A stretch of 64,000 bases of DNA from Rhodanobacter soli (GCF_040548735.1 NZ_JBEPSD010000001.1:1116001-1180000), one strand, 5' to 3'. Positions 10,075 to 19,599 are shown, counted from the stretch's first letter. Notes: generated by a model from the letters alone, not told the origin. Translations and numbers: made by a program.

Positions 10075-11885
10075 GGCGTGTCCTCGTCGACCGGTGCATC
10101 GTCGAGCGGCGCATCGACCGGCGGCTTGCTGCCGACCAGCCCATCCGGACTCTGCAACGGGCCGCCGACATACCAGCGGCCGATGTTGTCCGGCGGCACA
10201 TCGAGCAGGCGCAGCGCACCCTCCATCACCTTGGCGAACACCGGCCCGGATACCGTGCCGCCGTAATAGCTGCCCTTCTGCGGATTGTCGATGACGACCA
10301 CGCCGACCAGGCGCGGATTGGACGCCGGCACGACGCCGGCGAATGCGGAGGTATAGCTGTTCTTGTCGTAGCCGCCGACGCTCGCCTTGTGCGCCGTGCC
10401 GGTCTTGCCGGCCACGCTGTAGTTGGCGATGCGCGCCGGTGTGCCCGTGCTGCCCGGGCCGGTCACCGTCTCCATCATCTGCACCAGCTCGTGCGCGATC
10501 TGCGGCGAGATGATCTGTTTGGCGGCGTTGTCGTTGCCCTTGATGAAGGTGGGGCTGTGCATCACGCCGCCGTCGGCGATGGTGGCGTAGGCGTTGGCCA
10601 GCTGCAGCACGGTCACGTTGAGTCCGTAGCCATAGCCCAGGATGGCCTTTTCCAGCGGCCGCCAGTCGCGCCCGATCCGCAGGTAGCCGGAGGCCTCGCC
10701 GGGGAAGCCGCTCTCGGTGCTGTTGCCGAAACCGAACGCGCGATAGGTGTCGTACATCAGGCCGGTATCGAGTGTCATCGCGATGCGCGCGGCGCCCACG
10801 TTGCTCGACTTGGTGATCACGCCGGTCGGCGTCAGCACCCCGTAATTGTGCGTGTCGTGGATGTCGTGGCCCTGGAAATACCAGTGCCCGCCGGTGGTGT
10901 CGATGAGCGGGCTGGTCGGAGTGTACTTGCCGCTGGACAGCGCCGCCGCCATCAGGATGGGTTTCACGGTGGAGCCCGGCTCGAGCACGTCGGTCATCGC
11001 CCGGTTGCGCCGCTGGCCCGGCTTGCTGCCGCTGAGCGCGTTCGGGTTGTAGGTCGGCAGGTTGGCCATCGCCAGCACTTCGCCGGTCTTCGCATCGAGC
11101 ACCACGATCGAGCCGGAGTCGGCCTGGGATTTCTCCAGCGTGTTCTTCAGCTCGCTGTAGGCGAGGAACTGGATGCGCCGGTCGATGCTGAGCGTGAGGT
11201 TCTGTCCCGGCTTCGGCGCGCGCACCTGCTCGATGTCCTCCACCACGTGGCCCATGCGATCGCGGATGACGCGCTTGGCGCCCGGCTTGCCGGCCAGCCA
11301 GTCGTCATAGGCCAGTTCCAGTCCTTCCTGGCCGCGGTCGTCGATGTTGGTGAAGCCGAGCACGTGCGCGGTCACTTCGCCGGACGGGTAGTAGCGCTTG
11401 AATTCGCGCTGGCCGTTGATGCCGGGAATGCCCAGGTCCAGCACGGCCTGCGCCGCGGCCGGCGCCATCTGCCGGCGCAGGTAGACGAACTCGCGGTCGG
11501 AACGCTGCGCCAGCTGCGCCTTCAGGCCGTCCGCATCCACGCCCAGCGCCTGCGCCAGCGCGGGGATACGCTCGTCGTTGTCGAGCACCTCGGACGGGTT
11601 CGCCCAGATCGACATCATCGGCGTCGATACCGCCAACGGCTCGCCGTTGCGGTCGAAGATGGTGCCGCGCGACACCGGGATCGGCATCTCGCGCAGGAAG
11701 CGCGCGTCGCCCTGGCGCTGGTAGAACTGCTTGCGCACCACCTGCAGGTCGAACGCGCGCGCGACCAGGCCGATCGAGGCCAGTCCGAGCAGGCCGACCA
11801 CCACCACCATGCGCCGGCGCGCGCTGGGGCCGGCGCTGCGGCGCCGACCGGACTGAGGGGGAGTGTTGTGGTTGCGCCAGCTCAT
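10071..11885 (-). CDS. ftsI: Peptidoglycan D,D-transpeptidase FtsI (PBP3)
   Basis: Class B penicillin-binding protein that crosslinks septal peptidoglycan with FtsW. The 604-residue protein has an Arg-rich cytoplasmic tail, one N-terminal membrane segment (about 26-44, MVVVVGLLGLASIGLVARAF) and a pedestal domain (RGTIFDRNGEPLAVS near 73-87). The transpeptidase motifs are S305-T-V-K308, S360-S-N362 and K494-T-G496. It overlaps ftsL upstream and murE downstream by four bases. The C-terminal tail beyond about residue 575 is acidic and Asp/Pro-rich. Confidence 0.97.
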   Translation of the reverse strand: MSWRNHNTPPQSGRRRSAGPSARRRMVVVVGLLGLASIGLVARAFDLQVVRKQFYQRQGDARFLREMPIPVSRGTIFDRNGEPLAVSTPMMSIWANPSEVLDNDERIPALAQALGVDADGLKAQLAQRSDREFVYLRRQMAPAAAQAVLDLGIPGINGQREFKRYYPSGEVTAHVLGFTNIDDRGQEGLELAYDDWLAGKPGAKRVIRDRMGHVVEDIEQVRAPKPGQNLTLSIDRRIQFLAYSELKNTLEKSQADSGSIVVLDAKTGEVLAMANLPTYNPNALSGSKPGQRRNRAMTDVLEPGSTVKPILMAAALSSGKYTPTSPLIDTTGGHWYFQGHDIHDTHNYGVLTPTGVITKSSNVGAARIAMTLDTGLMYDTYRAFGFGNSTESGFPGEASGYLRIGRDWRPLEKAILGYGYGLNVTVLQLANAYATIADGGVMHSPTFIKGNDNAAKQIISPQIAHELVQMMETVTGPGSTGTPARIANYSVAGKTGTAHKASVGGYDKNSYTSAFAGVVPASNPRLVGVVVIDNPQKGSYYGGTVSGPVFAKVMEGALRLLDVPPDNIGRWYVGGPLQSPDGLVGSKPPVDAPLDDAPVDEDTP

Positions 11886-12151
11886 CGCAGCAACCGGATG
11901 TCTTGCGGGCGCGGATCGACCATGCCCAGCTTCTGCCGGGCTTCGTCGTCGATGCGCCGCGGTTCAGCGTAGGTGGCCTGCTCCAGTTCGAGCTTGCCGT
12001 ATTCGATGTTCAGCTCGTCGCGCTGGTTCTGCAGCGCGGTCAGGTTGACGAACAGCACGCGGCTCTCGTGACGCGTCCACACCACGCCGAGCGCGCTGGC
12101 CAGCACGGCGACCAGCAGGGTCAGCAGGCACAGGGCGCCGATCGCCTTCAT
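11882..12151 (-). CDS. ftsL: Cell division protein FtsL
   Basis: Small bitopic divisome protein that forms a complex with FtsB and FtsQ and helps activate FtsWI. The 89-residue product has one membrane segment (about 5-25, [20 protein letters not shown]). A periplasmic leucine-zipper-like helix follows ([27 protein letters not shown]), ending with the [12 protein letters not shown] type of tail. The ATG at 12151 overlaps the rsmH stop (ATGA). It was identified by position as well as sequence, since FtsL diverges quickly. Confidence 0.92.
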   Translation of the reverse strand: MKAIGALCLLTLLVAVLASALGVVWTRHESRVLFVNLTALQNQRDELNIEYGKLELEQATYAEPRRIDDEARQKLGMVDPRPQDIRLLR

Positions 12152-13074
12152 GACAACTTCTCCGCCACGCGCAGCACGGCCGAGCGCGCACGCGGGTTCA
12201 CCGCCAGCTCGGCGTCGGACGGGAACTGCGCCTTGCCGACCGCTGCCAGCCGCGCCGGGGCGGCCTGCACCGGCGGCCCGCGGCGGCTGTTCTGCACGCG
12301 GCCGGAGTGATCGCGGATGAACAGCTTCACCGCGCGGTCTTCCAGCGAGTGGAAGCTGATCACCGCCAGCCGCCCACCGGGCTTGAGCCGTTCCAGCGCC
12401 GCGTCCAGCCCCTGCTGCAGGGCGTCCAGCTCGCCGTTCACGCGGATGCGCAGCGCCTGGAAGCTGCGCGTGGCCGGATGCTTGCCCGGCTCGCGCCGGC
12501 CCGCCACGCGCTCGATCAGCGCGGCCAGCTGGCCGGTACGGGTGAACGGGGTGGCGTCGCGGTCGGCCACGATGGCGCGGGCGATGCGCCGGCTGTGGCG
12601 CTCTTCGCCGTAATTCCACAGCACGTCGGCGATCTCGCGCTCGCTGGCCTGGGCCAGGAAATCCGCGGCGCTTTCGCCCTGGGTGGTGTCCATGCGCATG
12701 TCCAGCGGCGCATCGGCCATGAAACTGAAGCCGCGCGCGGCCTCGTCCAGCTGTGGCGAGGACACGCCGAGGTCGAGCAGCACGCCGTCGAGGCCGGCCG
12801 CGGTCTCGTCCCACTCGGCCAGGCTGGAGAAATTTGCATGCCGGATCGCGACGCGCGGATCGCCGGCGAATTCGGCCCGGGCTGCGGCGATCGCAGCGGG
12901 ATCGCGATCCATCAGCAGCAGGCGGCCGTCGGGGCCAAGGCGCGACAGAACCGCGCGGGCGTGACCGCCGCGACCGAAGGTTCCATCGAGATAGCGCCCG
13001 CCAGCCTGCACGGCGAGTCCCTCCACTGCTTCACCCAGCATCACCGGGATGTGCCGCAACTGCTGCTCGGCCAT
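12148..13074 (-). CDS. rsmH: 16S rRNA (cytosine(1402)-N(4))-methyltransferase RsmH
   Basis: Methylates N4 of C1402 in the 16S rRNA P-site, using SAM. The 308-residue protein begins [20 protein letters not shown] and has the SAM motif [12 protein letters not shown]. It also shows [33 protein letters not shown] and [13 protein letters not shown], all typical of the MraW/RsmH family. The ATG at 13074 was chosen over an in-frame start 14 codons upstream because GGGAG lies just before it and the family start is HIPVM-proximal. It lies 51 bases downstream of mraZ, the usual order. Confidence 0.96.
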   Translation of the reverse strand: MAEQQLRHIPVMLGEAVEGLAVQAGGRYLDGTFGRGGHARAVLSRLGPDGRLLLMDRDPAAIAAARAEFAGDPRVAIRHANFSSLAEWDETAAGLDGVLLDLGVSSPQLDEAARGFSFMADAPLDMRMDTTQGESAADFLAQASEREIADVLWNYGEERHSRRIARAIVADRDATPFTRTGQLAALIERVAGRREPGKHPATRSFQALRIRVNGELDALQQGLDAALERLKPGGRLAVISFHSLEDRAVKLFIRDHSGRVQNSRRGPPVQAAPARLAAVGKAQFPSDAELAVNPRARSAVLRVAEKLS

Positions 13075-13125
13075 GCCGCACTCCCGCTCCCGTCCCGCCA
13101 AATTCGACTGCCTCACCGTTGCCGG

Positions 13126-13572
13126 TTAAAGGCGAAGATCCGCCATGTGTTCCGTGATGTCGTCCTCGCCGATGACCTGGCGGATCTTGGCCAGGTGGGC
13201 CTGTTCGCTCCACAGCTCGAACTTGTTGCCCATGCCCAGCAACACCGCCTTCTTCTCGATGCCCGCCGCGGCGCGCTGGCTTGCCGGCAGCAGAACCCGC
13301 GCCGCGCCGTCAGGCTCGACCACCGCAGCGGCACCCACCAGCTTCATCTGCATGTCGCGATGGGCGGCCTTGACCTTGGGCAAGGCGTTCACCTGGTCGC
13401 GTACCTGCTCCCACTCGCCATGCGGAAACAGCCACAGGCAACCCGGCTCGAACGGGTTGTAGGTGATCACCAGACGATTGGCGCACTCGCCCGCCACCTG
13501 CTCCCGATATGCCGTCGGAATGGTCAGGCGACCCTTGTCGTCGATGGTGATGGCGGTTTCGCCCTGAAACAC
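13126..13572 (-). CDS. mraZ: Transcriptional regulator MraZ
   Basis: MraZ is an AbrB-fold DNA-binding protein that forms rings and represses its own dcw operon in E. coli. The 148-residue protein has two SpoVT/AbrB-like halves: [21 protein letters not shown] near 4-24, and [20 protein letters not shown] near 80-100. The start is a GTG at 13572. It is the first gene of the dcw operon. The promoter and phased GTGGG-like repeats directly upstream fit autoregulation. Confidence 0.95.
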   Translation of the reverse strand: MFQGETAITIDDKGRLTIPTAYREQVAGECANRLVITYNPFEPGCLWLFPHGEWEQVRDQVNALPKVKAAHRDMQMKLVGAAAVVEPDGAARVLLPASQRAAAGIEKKAVLLGMGNKFELWSEQAHLAKIRQVIGEDDITEHMADLRL

Positions 13573-13583
13573 GATCAGCAGAC

Positions 13584-13618
13584 TCCACTAAAACCCACAA
13601 TTTCACACTGAGGCCCAC
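13584..13618 (-). promoter_or_regulatory. MraZ-box direct repeats (putative autoregulatory operator)
   Basis: Read on the minus strand, four pentamers GTGGG, GTGTG, GTGGG and GTGGA start exactly every 10 bases (plus-strand positions 13614-13618, 13604-13608, 13594-13598, 13584-13588). E. coli MraZ binds TGGGN repeats spaced by five bases. The same geometry here lies just downstream of, and touching, the -10 element, as expected for repression. Confidence 0.8.
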
Positions 13619-13645
13619 GATAATCTCGCCCCATGAGACTGTCAA
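13617..13645 (-). promoter_or_regulatory. Sigma70 promoter of the dcw operon
   Basis: On the minus strand TTGACA (13645-13640) is followed by a 17-base spacer and TATCGT (13622-13617). The -35 is perfect and the spacing ideal; the -10 keeps TAT and the final T. Transcription would begin near 13610, about 40 bases before the mraZ GTG and inside the MraZ-box repeats. Upstream of it (13646-13899) there is an unusually AT-rich patch around 13740-13765 and no convincing gene. Confidence 0.75.
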
Positions 13646-13899
13646 GGGAATTTCGCTTGTGAATCAAGGAGTAAAGGCAGAATGCTGACCGTACATGCAG
13701 CATATTCTCAGGAACGCGGGCAAGGTGTTTGAAAGCAGGGAATTTTTTATAAATTCAAATGCGCTGCTTTGCGCCCAAACCGGGTGAAATCCGGCCGAAT
13801 CGGCGCCGTGAGGCCACTCGGGGATGAATCACCGTTCACACAGACGCCTCCCTCACCACGGCGACGACGAATCGCGGTGGTGAAGGAAGGCACGAAAGA

Positions 13900-14262
<363 letters not shown>

Positions 14263-14278
14263 TGGAGAAGAATACAGG

Positions 14279-14362
14279 AGTGAGTGAAGAGGAGTGAGAA
14301 ACGAGAGAAAAGTCGCTGCATGCATGTTTGCCTACCTCACTTCTCACTCCTCTCCACTCACT
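14279..14362. repeat. Long inverted repeat between rnpB and rsmI
   Basis: The 22-base arm at 14279-14300 (AGTGAGTGAAGAGGAGTGAG...) is matched by its complement at 14341-14362 with one mismatch, around a 40-base spacer. The right arm contains the rsmI stop codon. The left arm lies 17 bases upstream of the rnpB 5' end, next to a TATTCT -10-like hexamer. It could act as an rsmI 3' hairpin or be the footprint of a small inserted element. Confidence 0.75.
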
Positions 14363-15191
14363 TCTCGCCCTCGTAGAGAGATTTGCGCGGCGCGCCGCTG
14401 ATCGCCGCCGCCAGCTTCGCCGCCTTCGCCGGCGGCAGCTCCTCGCGCAGGATCGCGAAGACGCGTTGCCCCTCGGCCAGCTTCGCGTCCGCTTCCTCGC
14501 CGCGCCCCGCGACCAGGATCACATGCTCGCCGCGCTGCTGGTCGGGATCGGCGACGACGCGCGCCGCCAGTTCCGCCAGCGGCGCGCCCAGCACGGTCTC
14601 GAACAGCTTGGTCAGTTCGCGTGCCAGCACCGCCTCGCGGTCGGCGCCGAACACGTCGCGCATGTCGGCCAGGCTCTCGCCGACCCGATGCGACGACTCA
14701 TAGAAGATGAGCGTGCGCGCGTCGCCCGCCAGCTCCTGCAGCCGGCTGCGCCGTGCGGCGGCTTTCGGCGGCAGGAAGCCTTCGAACACGAAACGGTCGC
14801 TGGGCAGGCCGGCCACCGACAGCGCCGCAATCGCCGCGCAGGCACCCGGCACCGGAATGCAGCGGATGCCGGCCGCGCGCGCGGCACGCACCAGCCGGAA
14901 ACCCGGATCACTGATCAGCGGCGTGCCCGCATCGGAAATCAGCGCCACCGCATCACCGCCCTGCATCCGGCGCACGATCGCCTCCACCGCATCGCGCTCG
15001 TTGTAGTCGTGCAGCGCGATCAGCGGCGTGTCGATGTTGTGATGCACCAGCAGCGGCCGGCTGTGCCGGGTGTCCTCGGCGGCGATCACCGCCACCGCGC
15101 GCAAGGTTTCGATCGCGCGGGCGGACAGGTCATCACGATGACCGATGGGGGTAGCCACCACCCACAGGCAGCCTGGCTGAACAGATGACAT
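14358..15191 (-). CDS. rsmI: 16S rRNA (cytidine(1402)-2'-O)-methyltransferase RsmI
   Basis: Adds the 2'-O-methyl group to C1402, the same base that RsmH methylates on N4. The 277-residue protein is of the tetrapyrrole-methylase fold: GCLWVVATPIGHRDDLSARAIETLR near 7-31, IAAEDTRHSR, LISDAGTPLISDPG and VPGACAAIAALSVAGLPSDRFVFEGFLP. It is divergent from lpoA, the arrangement seen in E. coli (yraL and lpoA). Confidence 0.96.
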   Translation of the reverse strand: MSSVQPGCLWVVATPIGHRDDLSARAIETLRAVAVIAAEDTRHSRPLLVHHNIDTPLIALHDYNERDAVEAIVRRMQGGDAVALISDAGTPLISDPGFRLVRAARAAGIRCIPVPGACAAIAALSVAGLPSDRFVFEGFLPPKAAARRSRLQELAGDARTLIFYESSHRVGESLADMRDVFGADREAVLARELTKLFETVLGAPLAELAARVVADPDQQRGEHVILVAGRGEEADAKLAEGQRVFAILREELPPAKAAKLAAAISGAPRKSLYEGEK

Positions 15192-15272
15192 CTGAGAACT
15201 CCTGCGCCGTAAGCCGGCAAGTCGATCCGCTATGATCGCGCATTGACGACCATGACGAACAAGGGATTTCCC

Positions 15273-17189
15273 ATGCGCTTCATGCGCCTCTCGCGCGTCG
15301 CCGCGATCGGACTGCTGTTTTCACTGGCGCTGGCCGCCTGCGTGCCGGCGAATGCACCGCGCTCGCCGGCCGAACTCGCCGCCGCGCAAAGCGCCGAGGC
15401 GCTGTCCCGGCAGGGCCAGTTCGACCAGGCCGCCCAGGCATGGCTGGCACTGGCTGCACAATCGCGCGGCCACGCCGACAGCTACCGCCTGCTCGCCGCC
15501 GAGGCCTGGCGCGAGGAAGGTCAACTCGATCGCGCCGCCCCGGTGCTGGACACCATCAAGCGCCAGCGTCTGAGCGGTGACGAGCCGCTCCGCTTCGACC
15601 TGCTGCTGGCCGAGCTCGCGCTCGGTCGACACGACGCCGCCACCGCGCTGCGGCTCACCACGCAACCGAACGTGGTGGCGCCGCCCGCACTGCAACTGCG
15701 CCTGCTGGAATGGCGTGCCCGCGCCATGGCCGCCAGCGGCGACCGCTGGGGCGCCGCACGAACCCGCGTGCAGATGGACGGCCAATTGAGCGGTTTCGAC
15801 CACACCCAGAACCGCCAGCAGATCCTCGAACTGCTCAACCAGGTCGGCGTCGACTCGCTCAAGCAGCGCGCCGCCGCGATGCAACGCGGCGACCGCATGC
15901 TGCCATGGGTGAACGAAGCGCTGAGCCAGCTCGGCGTCGCCGTGGCGCAACCGCCGCCGGACCTTCAGCAGCCGGTCGGCACCCTGCTGCCCGGCGCCGA
16001 CGCGAATGTGCGCGAAGGTTACAAGGTGCCCGCCCAGGTTGCCCTGCTACTGCCCAACGACGGCAATTACGCCGCGGCAAGCACGGCGATCCGCGAAGGC
16101 TTCTTCGCGGCCTATCTCGACGCCGGGCGCAACCACGCGCCGCGTCCGTCGGTGCGCGTCTACGACAGCCAGGGCACCGCCGACGGCGCGGTCAAGGCGT
16201 ACCAGCAGGCAGTCAGCGATGGCGCCCGGCTGGTGGTCGGCCCGCTGACCCGCGGCGAAGTCGCCGCGGTGTTCAGCCAGGCGCAACTGCCGGTGCCGGT
16301 GCTGGCATTGAACCATCCCGACGACAAGCAGCTGCCGGCGACCGATGCCAGCGAATTCGGCCTGCTGCCGGAAACCGAAGGTGCCCAGGCCGCCGACCAC
16401 ATGGTCGAGCGCGGCCTGCGCCAGGTCTACGTGCTGGTCTCCACCGACGATTTTGCGCAGCGCGCGGCCGGGGCCTTCAAGGCCGAACTGGCGGCGCGTG
16501 GCGGCCAGCTCGCCGGCATGATCACCCTGCCGCCGGGTGTCACCAGCTACGCCAACATCATCACCGGGCTGAAGCTTCCTACCGCGCCCGCCGCTTCCGC
16601 ACCCGCCGCCAGCGGCACCGCCGCTCCCGCCGAAAACGGCGTCGTGAACGATGCCGGCATCTTCATCAGCATGCGTCCGGCGCAAGCGCGTGTGCTGCTG
16701 CCGCAGTTGCGCATTGCACAGGTGAACCTGCCGGTGTTCGCCACCTCGCACGTCTATGAAGGCAGCGACGACGTCGCCGCCAATCGCGACCTGGACGGCG
16801 TCGAGTTCTGCGATGCGCCGTGGCTGTTCGATGCCCAGCCGGGCCTGCCGAACCGTGACGGGGTCGCCGCACGCCTGCCGGCGGCCCGCGGAGGCGCGGC
16901 GCGGCTGTTCGCGTTCGGCATGGATGCGTGGAACCTGGTGCCCTACCTCGACTGGCTGCGCGCGCACCCGGGCAGCTACGTGCCCGGCGCCAGCGGCCAG
17001 CTCGCCGCCGACCAGTTCGGCCGCGTACGCCGCGTGCTGATCTGGGCGCAATTCCAGAACGGCCTGGCGCGCCCGCTGGGCGGCAGCCTGCAGATGGACG
17101 ACGTGCCGTCGAACGCGCCTCCGGCCACGACCGAGCCATCGCCGGCGGGCTCCTCGTCGGGCGGGACCTTCCAGCCCGCGGCGGACTGA
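15273..17189 (+). CDS. lpoA: Penicillin-binding protein activator lipoprotein LpoA (LppC family)
   Basis: Outer-membrane lipoprotein that in E. coli reaches through the periplasm to stimulate PBP1a. The 638-residue product has a lipoprotein signal with lipobox LALAAC (Cys23). A TPR-like N-terminal half follows (QSAEALSRQGQFDQAAQAWLALAA), then a periplasmic-binding-protein-like half beginning near KVPAQVALLLPNDGNYAAASTAIREGF. The ATG at 15273 was chosen because AAGGG lies 8 bases upstream; a longer start at 15243 is possible. A TATGAT -10 lies at 15231. A Pro/Ala-rich linker sits near residue 440 and the C-terminus is low-complexity. The stop shares a base with the yraN ATG. Confidence 0.93.
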   Translation: MRFMRLSRVAAIGLLFSLALAACVPANAPRSPAELAAAQSAEALSRQGQFDQAAQAWLALAAQSRGHADSYRLLAAEAWREEGQLDRAAPVLDTIKRQRLSGDEPLRFDLLLAELALGRHDAATALRLTTQPNVVAPPALQLRLLEWRARAMAASGDRWGAARTRVQMDGQLSGFDHTQNRQQILELLNQVGVDSLKQRAAAMQRGDRMLPWVNEALSQLGVAVAQPPPDLQQPVGTLLPGADANVREGYKVPAQVALLLPNDGNYAAASTAIREGFFAAYLDAGRNHAPRPSVRVYDSQGTADGAVKAYQQAVSDGARLVVGPLTRGEVAAVFSQAQLPVPVLALNHPDDKQLPATDASEFGLLPETEGAQAADHMVERGLRQVYVLVSTDDFAQRAAGAFKAELAARGGQLAGMITLPPGVTSYANIITGLKLPTAPAASAPAASGTAAPAENGVVNDAGIFISMRPAQARVLLPQLRIAQVNLPVFATSHVYEGSDDVAANRDLDGVEFCDAPWLFDAQPGLPNRDGVAARLPAARGGAARLFAFGMDAWNLVPYLDWLRAHPGSYVPGASGQLAADQFGRVRRVLIWAQFQNGLARPLGGSLQMDDVPSNAPPATTEPSPAGSSSGGTFQPAAD

Positions 17190-17545
17190 TGCGCGTCGCC
17201 GGCGACGGCTTCGAACAGCGCGCCTGCGGCGAACTCGAGCGCGCCGGCCTGAAGCTGCTGGCACGCAACTACACCACCCGCCACGGCGAGCTGGACCTGG
17301 TGATGCGCGACGGCGACAGCGTGGTGTTCGTCGAAGTGCGCTATCGCCGAAGCGCCAGCCACGGCGACGCCGCCACTTCGGTCACCGCGGCCAAGCAGGC
17401 GAAACTGATCCTCGCCGCGCAGCACTGGCTGGCCGCGCACCCGCAACACGCGCGGCGCAGTTGCCGCTTCGACGTGGTCAGCTACGACGGCCCGCCCGAT
17501 GCCATCCGGCGCGATTGGCTGCGCGGCGCATTCGAGGCCGGCTGA
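17189..17545 (+). CDS. yraN: YraN family (UPF0102) endonuclease-like protein
   Basis: Small protein of the UPF0102 family, a predicted PD-(D/E)XK nuclease fold of unknown cellular role. The 118 residues show EQRACGELERAGLKLLARNYTTRHGELDLVMRDGDSVVFVEVRYR. The Asp of GELDLV and the Glu-x-Arg of FVEVRYR form the expected active-site strand; the Lys often found in the last position (VEVK) is Arg here. It is translationally coupled to lpoA, as in E. coli. Confidence 0.93.
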   Translation: MRVAGDGFEQRACGELERAGLKLLARNYTTRHGELDLVMRDGDSVVFVEVRYRRSASHGDAATSVTAAKQAKLILAAQHWLAAHPQHARRSCRFDVVSYDGPPDAIRRDWLRGAFEAG

Positions 17546-17591
17546 GCCGACCCGGCTGATCTGGCGCAGCAAATTTTCCCCGCGAGTGGAT

Positions 17592-17603
17592 TACGCTTTG
17601 CCG
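17592..17603 (+). promoter_or_regulatory. -10 element six bases before ATG (possible leaderless start)
   Basis: TACGCT at 17592-17597 is followed by six bases and the ATG at 17604. No Shine-Dalgarno is visible. The transcription start would fall on the start codon. Confidence 0.45.
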
Positions 17604-18974
17604 ATGCACCTGCCTGCCGAACTGCTCTTCCGCCTGCGCGAGATCTTCCCCATCGACGCACTCGCCACCGGCGAAGCGGAGCGGATCGCCTACTCGTACG
17701 ACAATTCGCGCCGGCAGGCGCTGCCCGACGCGGTGGTGTTTCCCACGGAGCACGCCCAGGTCGAGGCGCTGGTGCAGGCCTGTCGTGCGCACGAGGTACC
17801 GGTGATCGCACGCGGGCGCGGCAGCAACACCACCGGCGCCACGGTGCCGGTGGCGGGTGGCGTGGTGGTGAGTTTCGAACGGATGAACCGGATCCTGCGT
17901 ATCGATCCGGACAACCGCCTCGCGGTGGTCGAGCCTGGTGTATTGAACGGCGACTTGCAGCAGGCGCTTGCCGCCCATGGCTTCTTCTGGCCACCCGATC
18001 CCTCCTCGGCGCCCTGGTGCAGCATCGGCGGCAACCTCGCCTGCAACTCGGCGGGACCACGCACGGTGAAATACGGCAGTCCGCGCGAGAACACGCTGGG
18101 CCTGCGCGCCGTGGCCGGCAGCGGCGAAGGTTTCCGCTGCGGCACTTACACCAGCAAAGGCGCGACAGGCTACGACCTGACCCGCCTGCTGATCGGTTCG
18201 GAAGGCACGCTGGCGCTGATCACCGAAGCCACCCTGAAACTCACGCCGAAACCGTCGGCGGTGCGCACGCTGCGCGCGACTTATCGCGATGTCGGCGCGG
18301 CGGCGCGCGCGGTGGCGCGGATCATGGCGCAGCCGGTGACGCCGTGCGCGCTGGAATTCATCGACGACGCGGCGCTGAAGCTCGCGCACGATCATGGCGG
18401 CGACCGCGTGCCGTTGGCCGGCGCGATGCTGATGATCGAGGTGGACGGCGAGCCGGCCACGCTGCCTTCGGCGGTCGACGCGGTGTCGGCAGCGGCGCGC
18501 GGCGACGGTCTGGAAGAACTTCGCGTCGCCGAAACCGCCGAGGAAACCCGCGCGCTGTGGGCCGCACGCAAGGCATTGTCACCGGCGCAGCGCACCATCT
18601 CGCCGCACAAGATCAACGAAGACGTGGTGGTGCCGGTCAGCCACCTGCCCGCGCTGGTCGACGGCATCAGGCTATTGTCGGCGAAACACGATGTGCTGAT
18701 CGTCAGCTTCGGCCACGCCGGCAATGGCAACCTGCACGTGAACCTGCTGCCACGCGACGACGCCGAACGCGAGCGCGCACACGCCTGCCTCGCCGACGTG
18801 TTCGCGCTGGTGCTCTCGCTTGAGGGCACGCTGTCGGGCGAACACGGCATCGGCATGGTCAAGCGCGAATTCATGCCGCTGGCACTGGAGCCGGCCACGC
18901 TGGAGCTGATGCGCAACGTCAAGGCCGCCTTCGACCCCGACGGTATCCTCAATCCGGGCAAGTTGCTGCCTTGA
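17604..18974 (+). CDS. FAD-binding oxidoreductase, GlcD/D-lactate dehydrogenase type
   Basis: Flavoenzyme of the FAD_binding_4 plus FAD-oxidase_C family, which oxidises 2-hydroxyacids such as glycolate or D-lactate. The 456-residue protein has the FAD-binding region VPVIARGRGSNTTGATVPVAGGVVVSFERM (about 65-95), DPSSAPWCSIGGNLACNSAGPRTVKYG and LLIGSEGTLALITEATL. The C-terminal cap has SFGHAGNGNLHVNLL and the closing GTLSGEHGIGMVKREF and NPGKLLP. The substrate cannot be told from sequence. It stands alone, not next to glcE or glcF. The ATG at 17604 fits the family N-terminus. Confidence 0.88.
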   Translation: MHLPAELLFRLREIFPIDALATGEAERIAYSYDNSRRQALPDAVVFPTEHAQVEALVQACRAHEVPVIARGRGSNTTGATVPVAGGVVVSFERMNRILRIDPDNRLAVVEPGVLNGDLQQALAAHGFFWPPDPSSAPWCSIGGNLACNSAGPRTVKYGSPRENTLGLRAVAGSGEGFRCGTYTSKGATGYDLTRLLIGSEGTLALITEATLKLTPKPSAVRTLRATYRDVGAAARAVARIMAQPVTPCALEFIDDAALKLAHDHGGDRVPLAGAMLMIEVDGEPATLPSAVDAVSAAARGDGLEELRVAETAEETRALWAARKALSPAQRTISPHKINEDVVVPVSHLPALVDGIRLLSAKHDVLIVSFGHAGNGNLHVNLLPRDDAERERAHACLADVFALVLSLEGTLSGEHGIGMVKREFMPLALEPATLELMRNVKAAFDPDGILNPGKLLP

Positions 18975-18996
18975 TGGACGGACATCGGAGAACGCC

Positions 18997-19599
18997 ATGA
19001 CCAAGGGTGACCGGGTGGATGAACTGCTCGGCGAGATCCGCGCGTGCCGGATCTGCGCGGCGCATCTGCCGCTGGGACCACGACCGGTGCTGCAGGCATC
19101 GGCGACGTCGCGGCTGCTGATCGTCAGCCAGGCACCGGGGCGCAAGGTGCACGAGACCGGCATTCCGTTCAACGACCCCAGCGGCGACCGGCTGCGCGAC
19201 TGGCTGGGGATCGACAAGGCCATGTTCTACGACACCGGCCGCGTCGCGATCGTGCCGATGGGTTTCTGTTTCCCCGGCACCGGTCGCGGCGGCGACCTGC
19301 CGCCGCGACCCGAATGTGCGCCGGCCTGGCATCCGCGCCTGCTGCCGCTGCTGAAGCAGGTGCAACTGACCCTGGTGATCGGCCAGTACGCGCAGGCCGG
19401 CCTGCTCGGCGTGGCGCGCGGCACGCGCCTCACCGACACCGTGCAGGCATGGCGCGACCATCTCGCCCACGGCCGCCTGCCGCTGCCGCATCCCAGCCCG
19501 CGCAATCGGCTGTGGCTGGCGCGCAACCCGTGGTTCGAGACCGAACTGCTGCCGGTGCTGCGCGAACGCGTGGCCGCGGCGCTGCATGCAGCGGACTGA
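18997..19599 (+). CDS. Uracil-DNA glycosylase superfamily protein
   Basis: The 200-residue protein belongs to the uracil-DNA glycosylase-like fold. It has LIVSQAPGRKVHETGIPFNDPSGDRLRDWL (about 41-70), the water-activating/uracil-binding loop of family 4/5-like enzymes. PHPSPRN near 163-169 resembles the HPSP motif. Four cysteines (C17, C20, C91, C107) are placed like the iron-sulfur ligands of family 4 glycosylases. The N-terminal CRIC pair is typical. Enzymatic activity is inferred, and some members of this branch have no known function. It starts 22 bases after the FAD oxidase and may share its transcript. Confidence 0.8.
   Translation: MTKGDRVDELLGEIRACRICAAHLPLGPRPVLQASATSRLLIVSQAPGRKVHETGIPFNDPSGDRLRDWLGIDKAMFYDTGRVAIVPMGFCFPGTGRGGDLPPRPECAPAWHPRLLPLLKQVQLTLVIGQYAQAGLLGVARGTRLTDTVQAWRDHLAHGRLPLPHPSPRNRLWLARNPWFETELLPVLRERVAAALHAAD

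Noticed and set aside
13682-13726. A 14-codon ORF upstream of mraZ on the plus strand
   Set aside because: It is very short, its ribosome site is poorly spaced, and it lies upstream of the divergent dcw promoter with no sign of conservation.
13855-13883. A dyad downstream of rnpB as a definite terminator
   Set aside because: The stem has a mismatch and no T-run follows, so it is mentioned only as a possibility in the rnpB entry.
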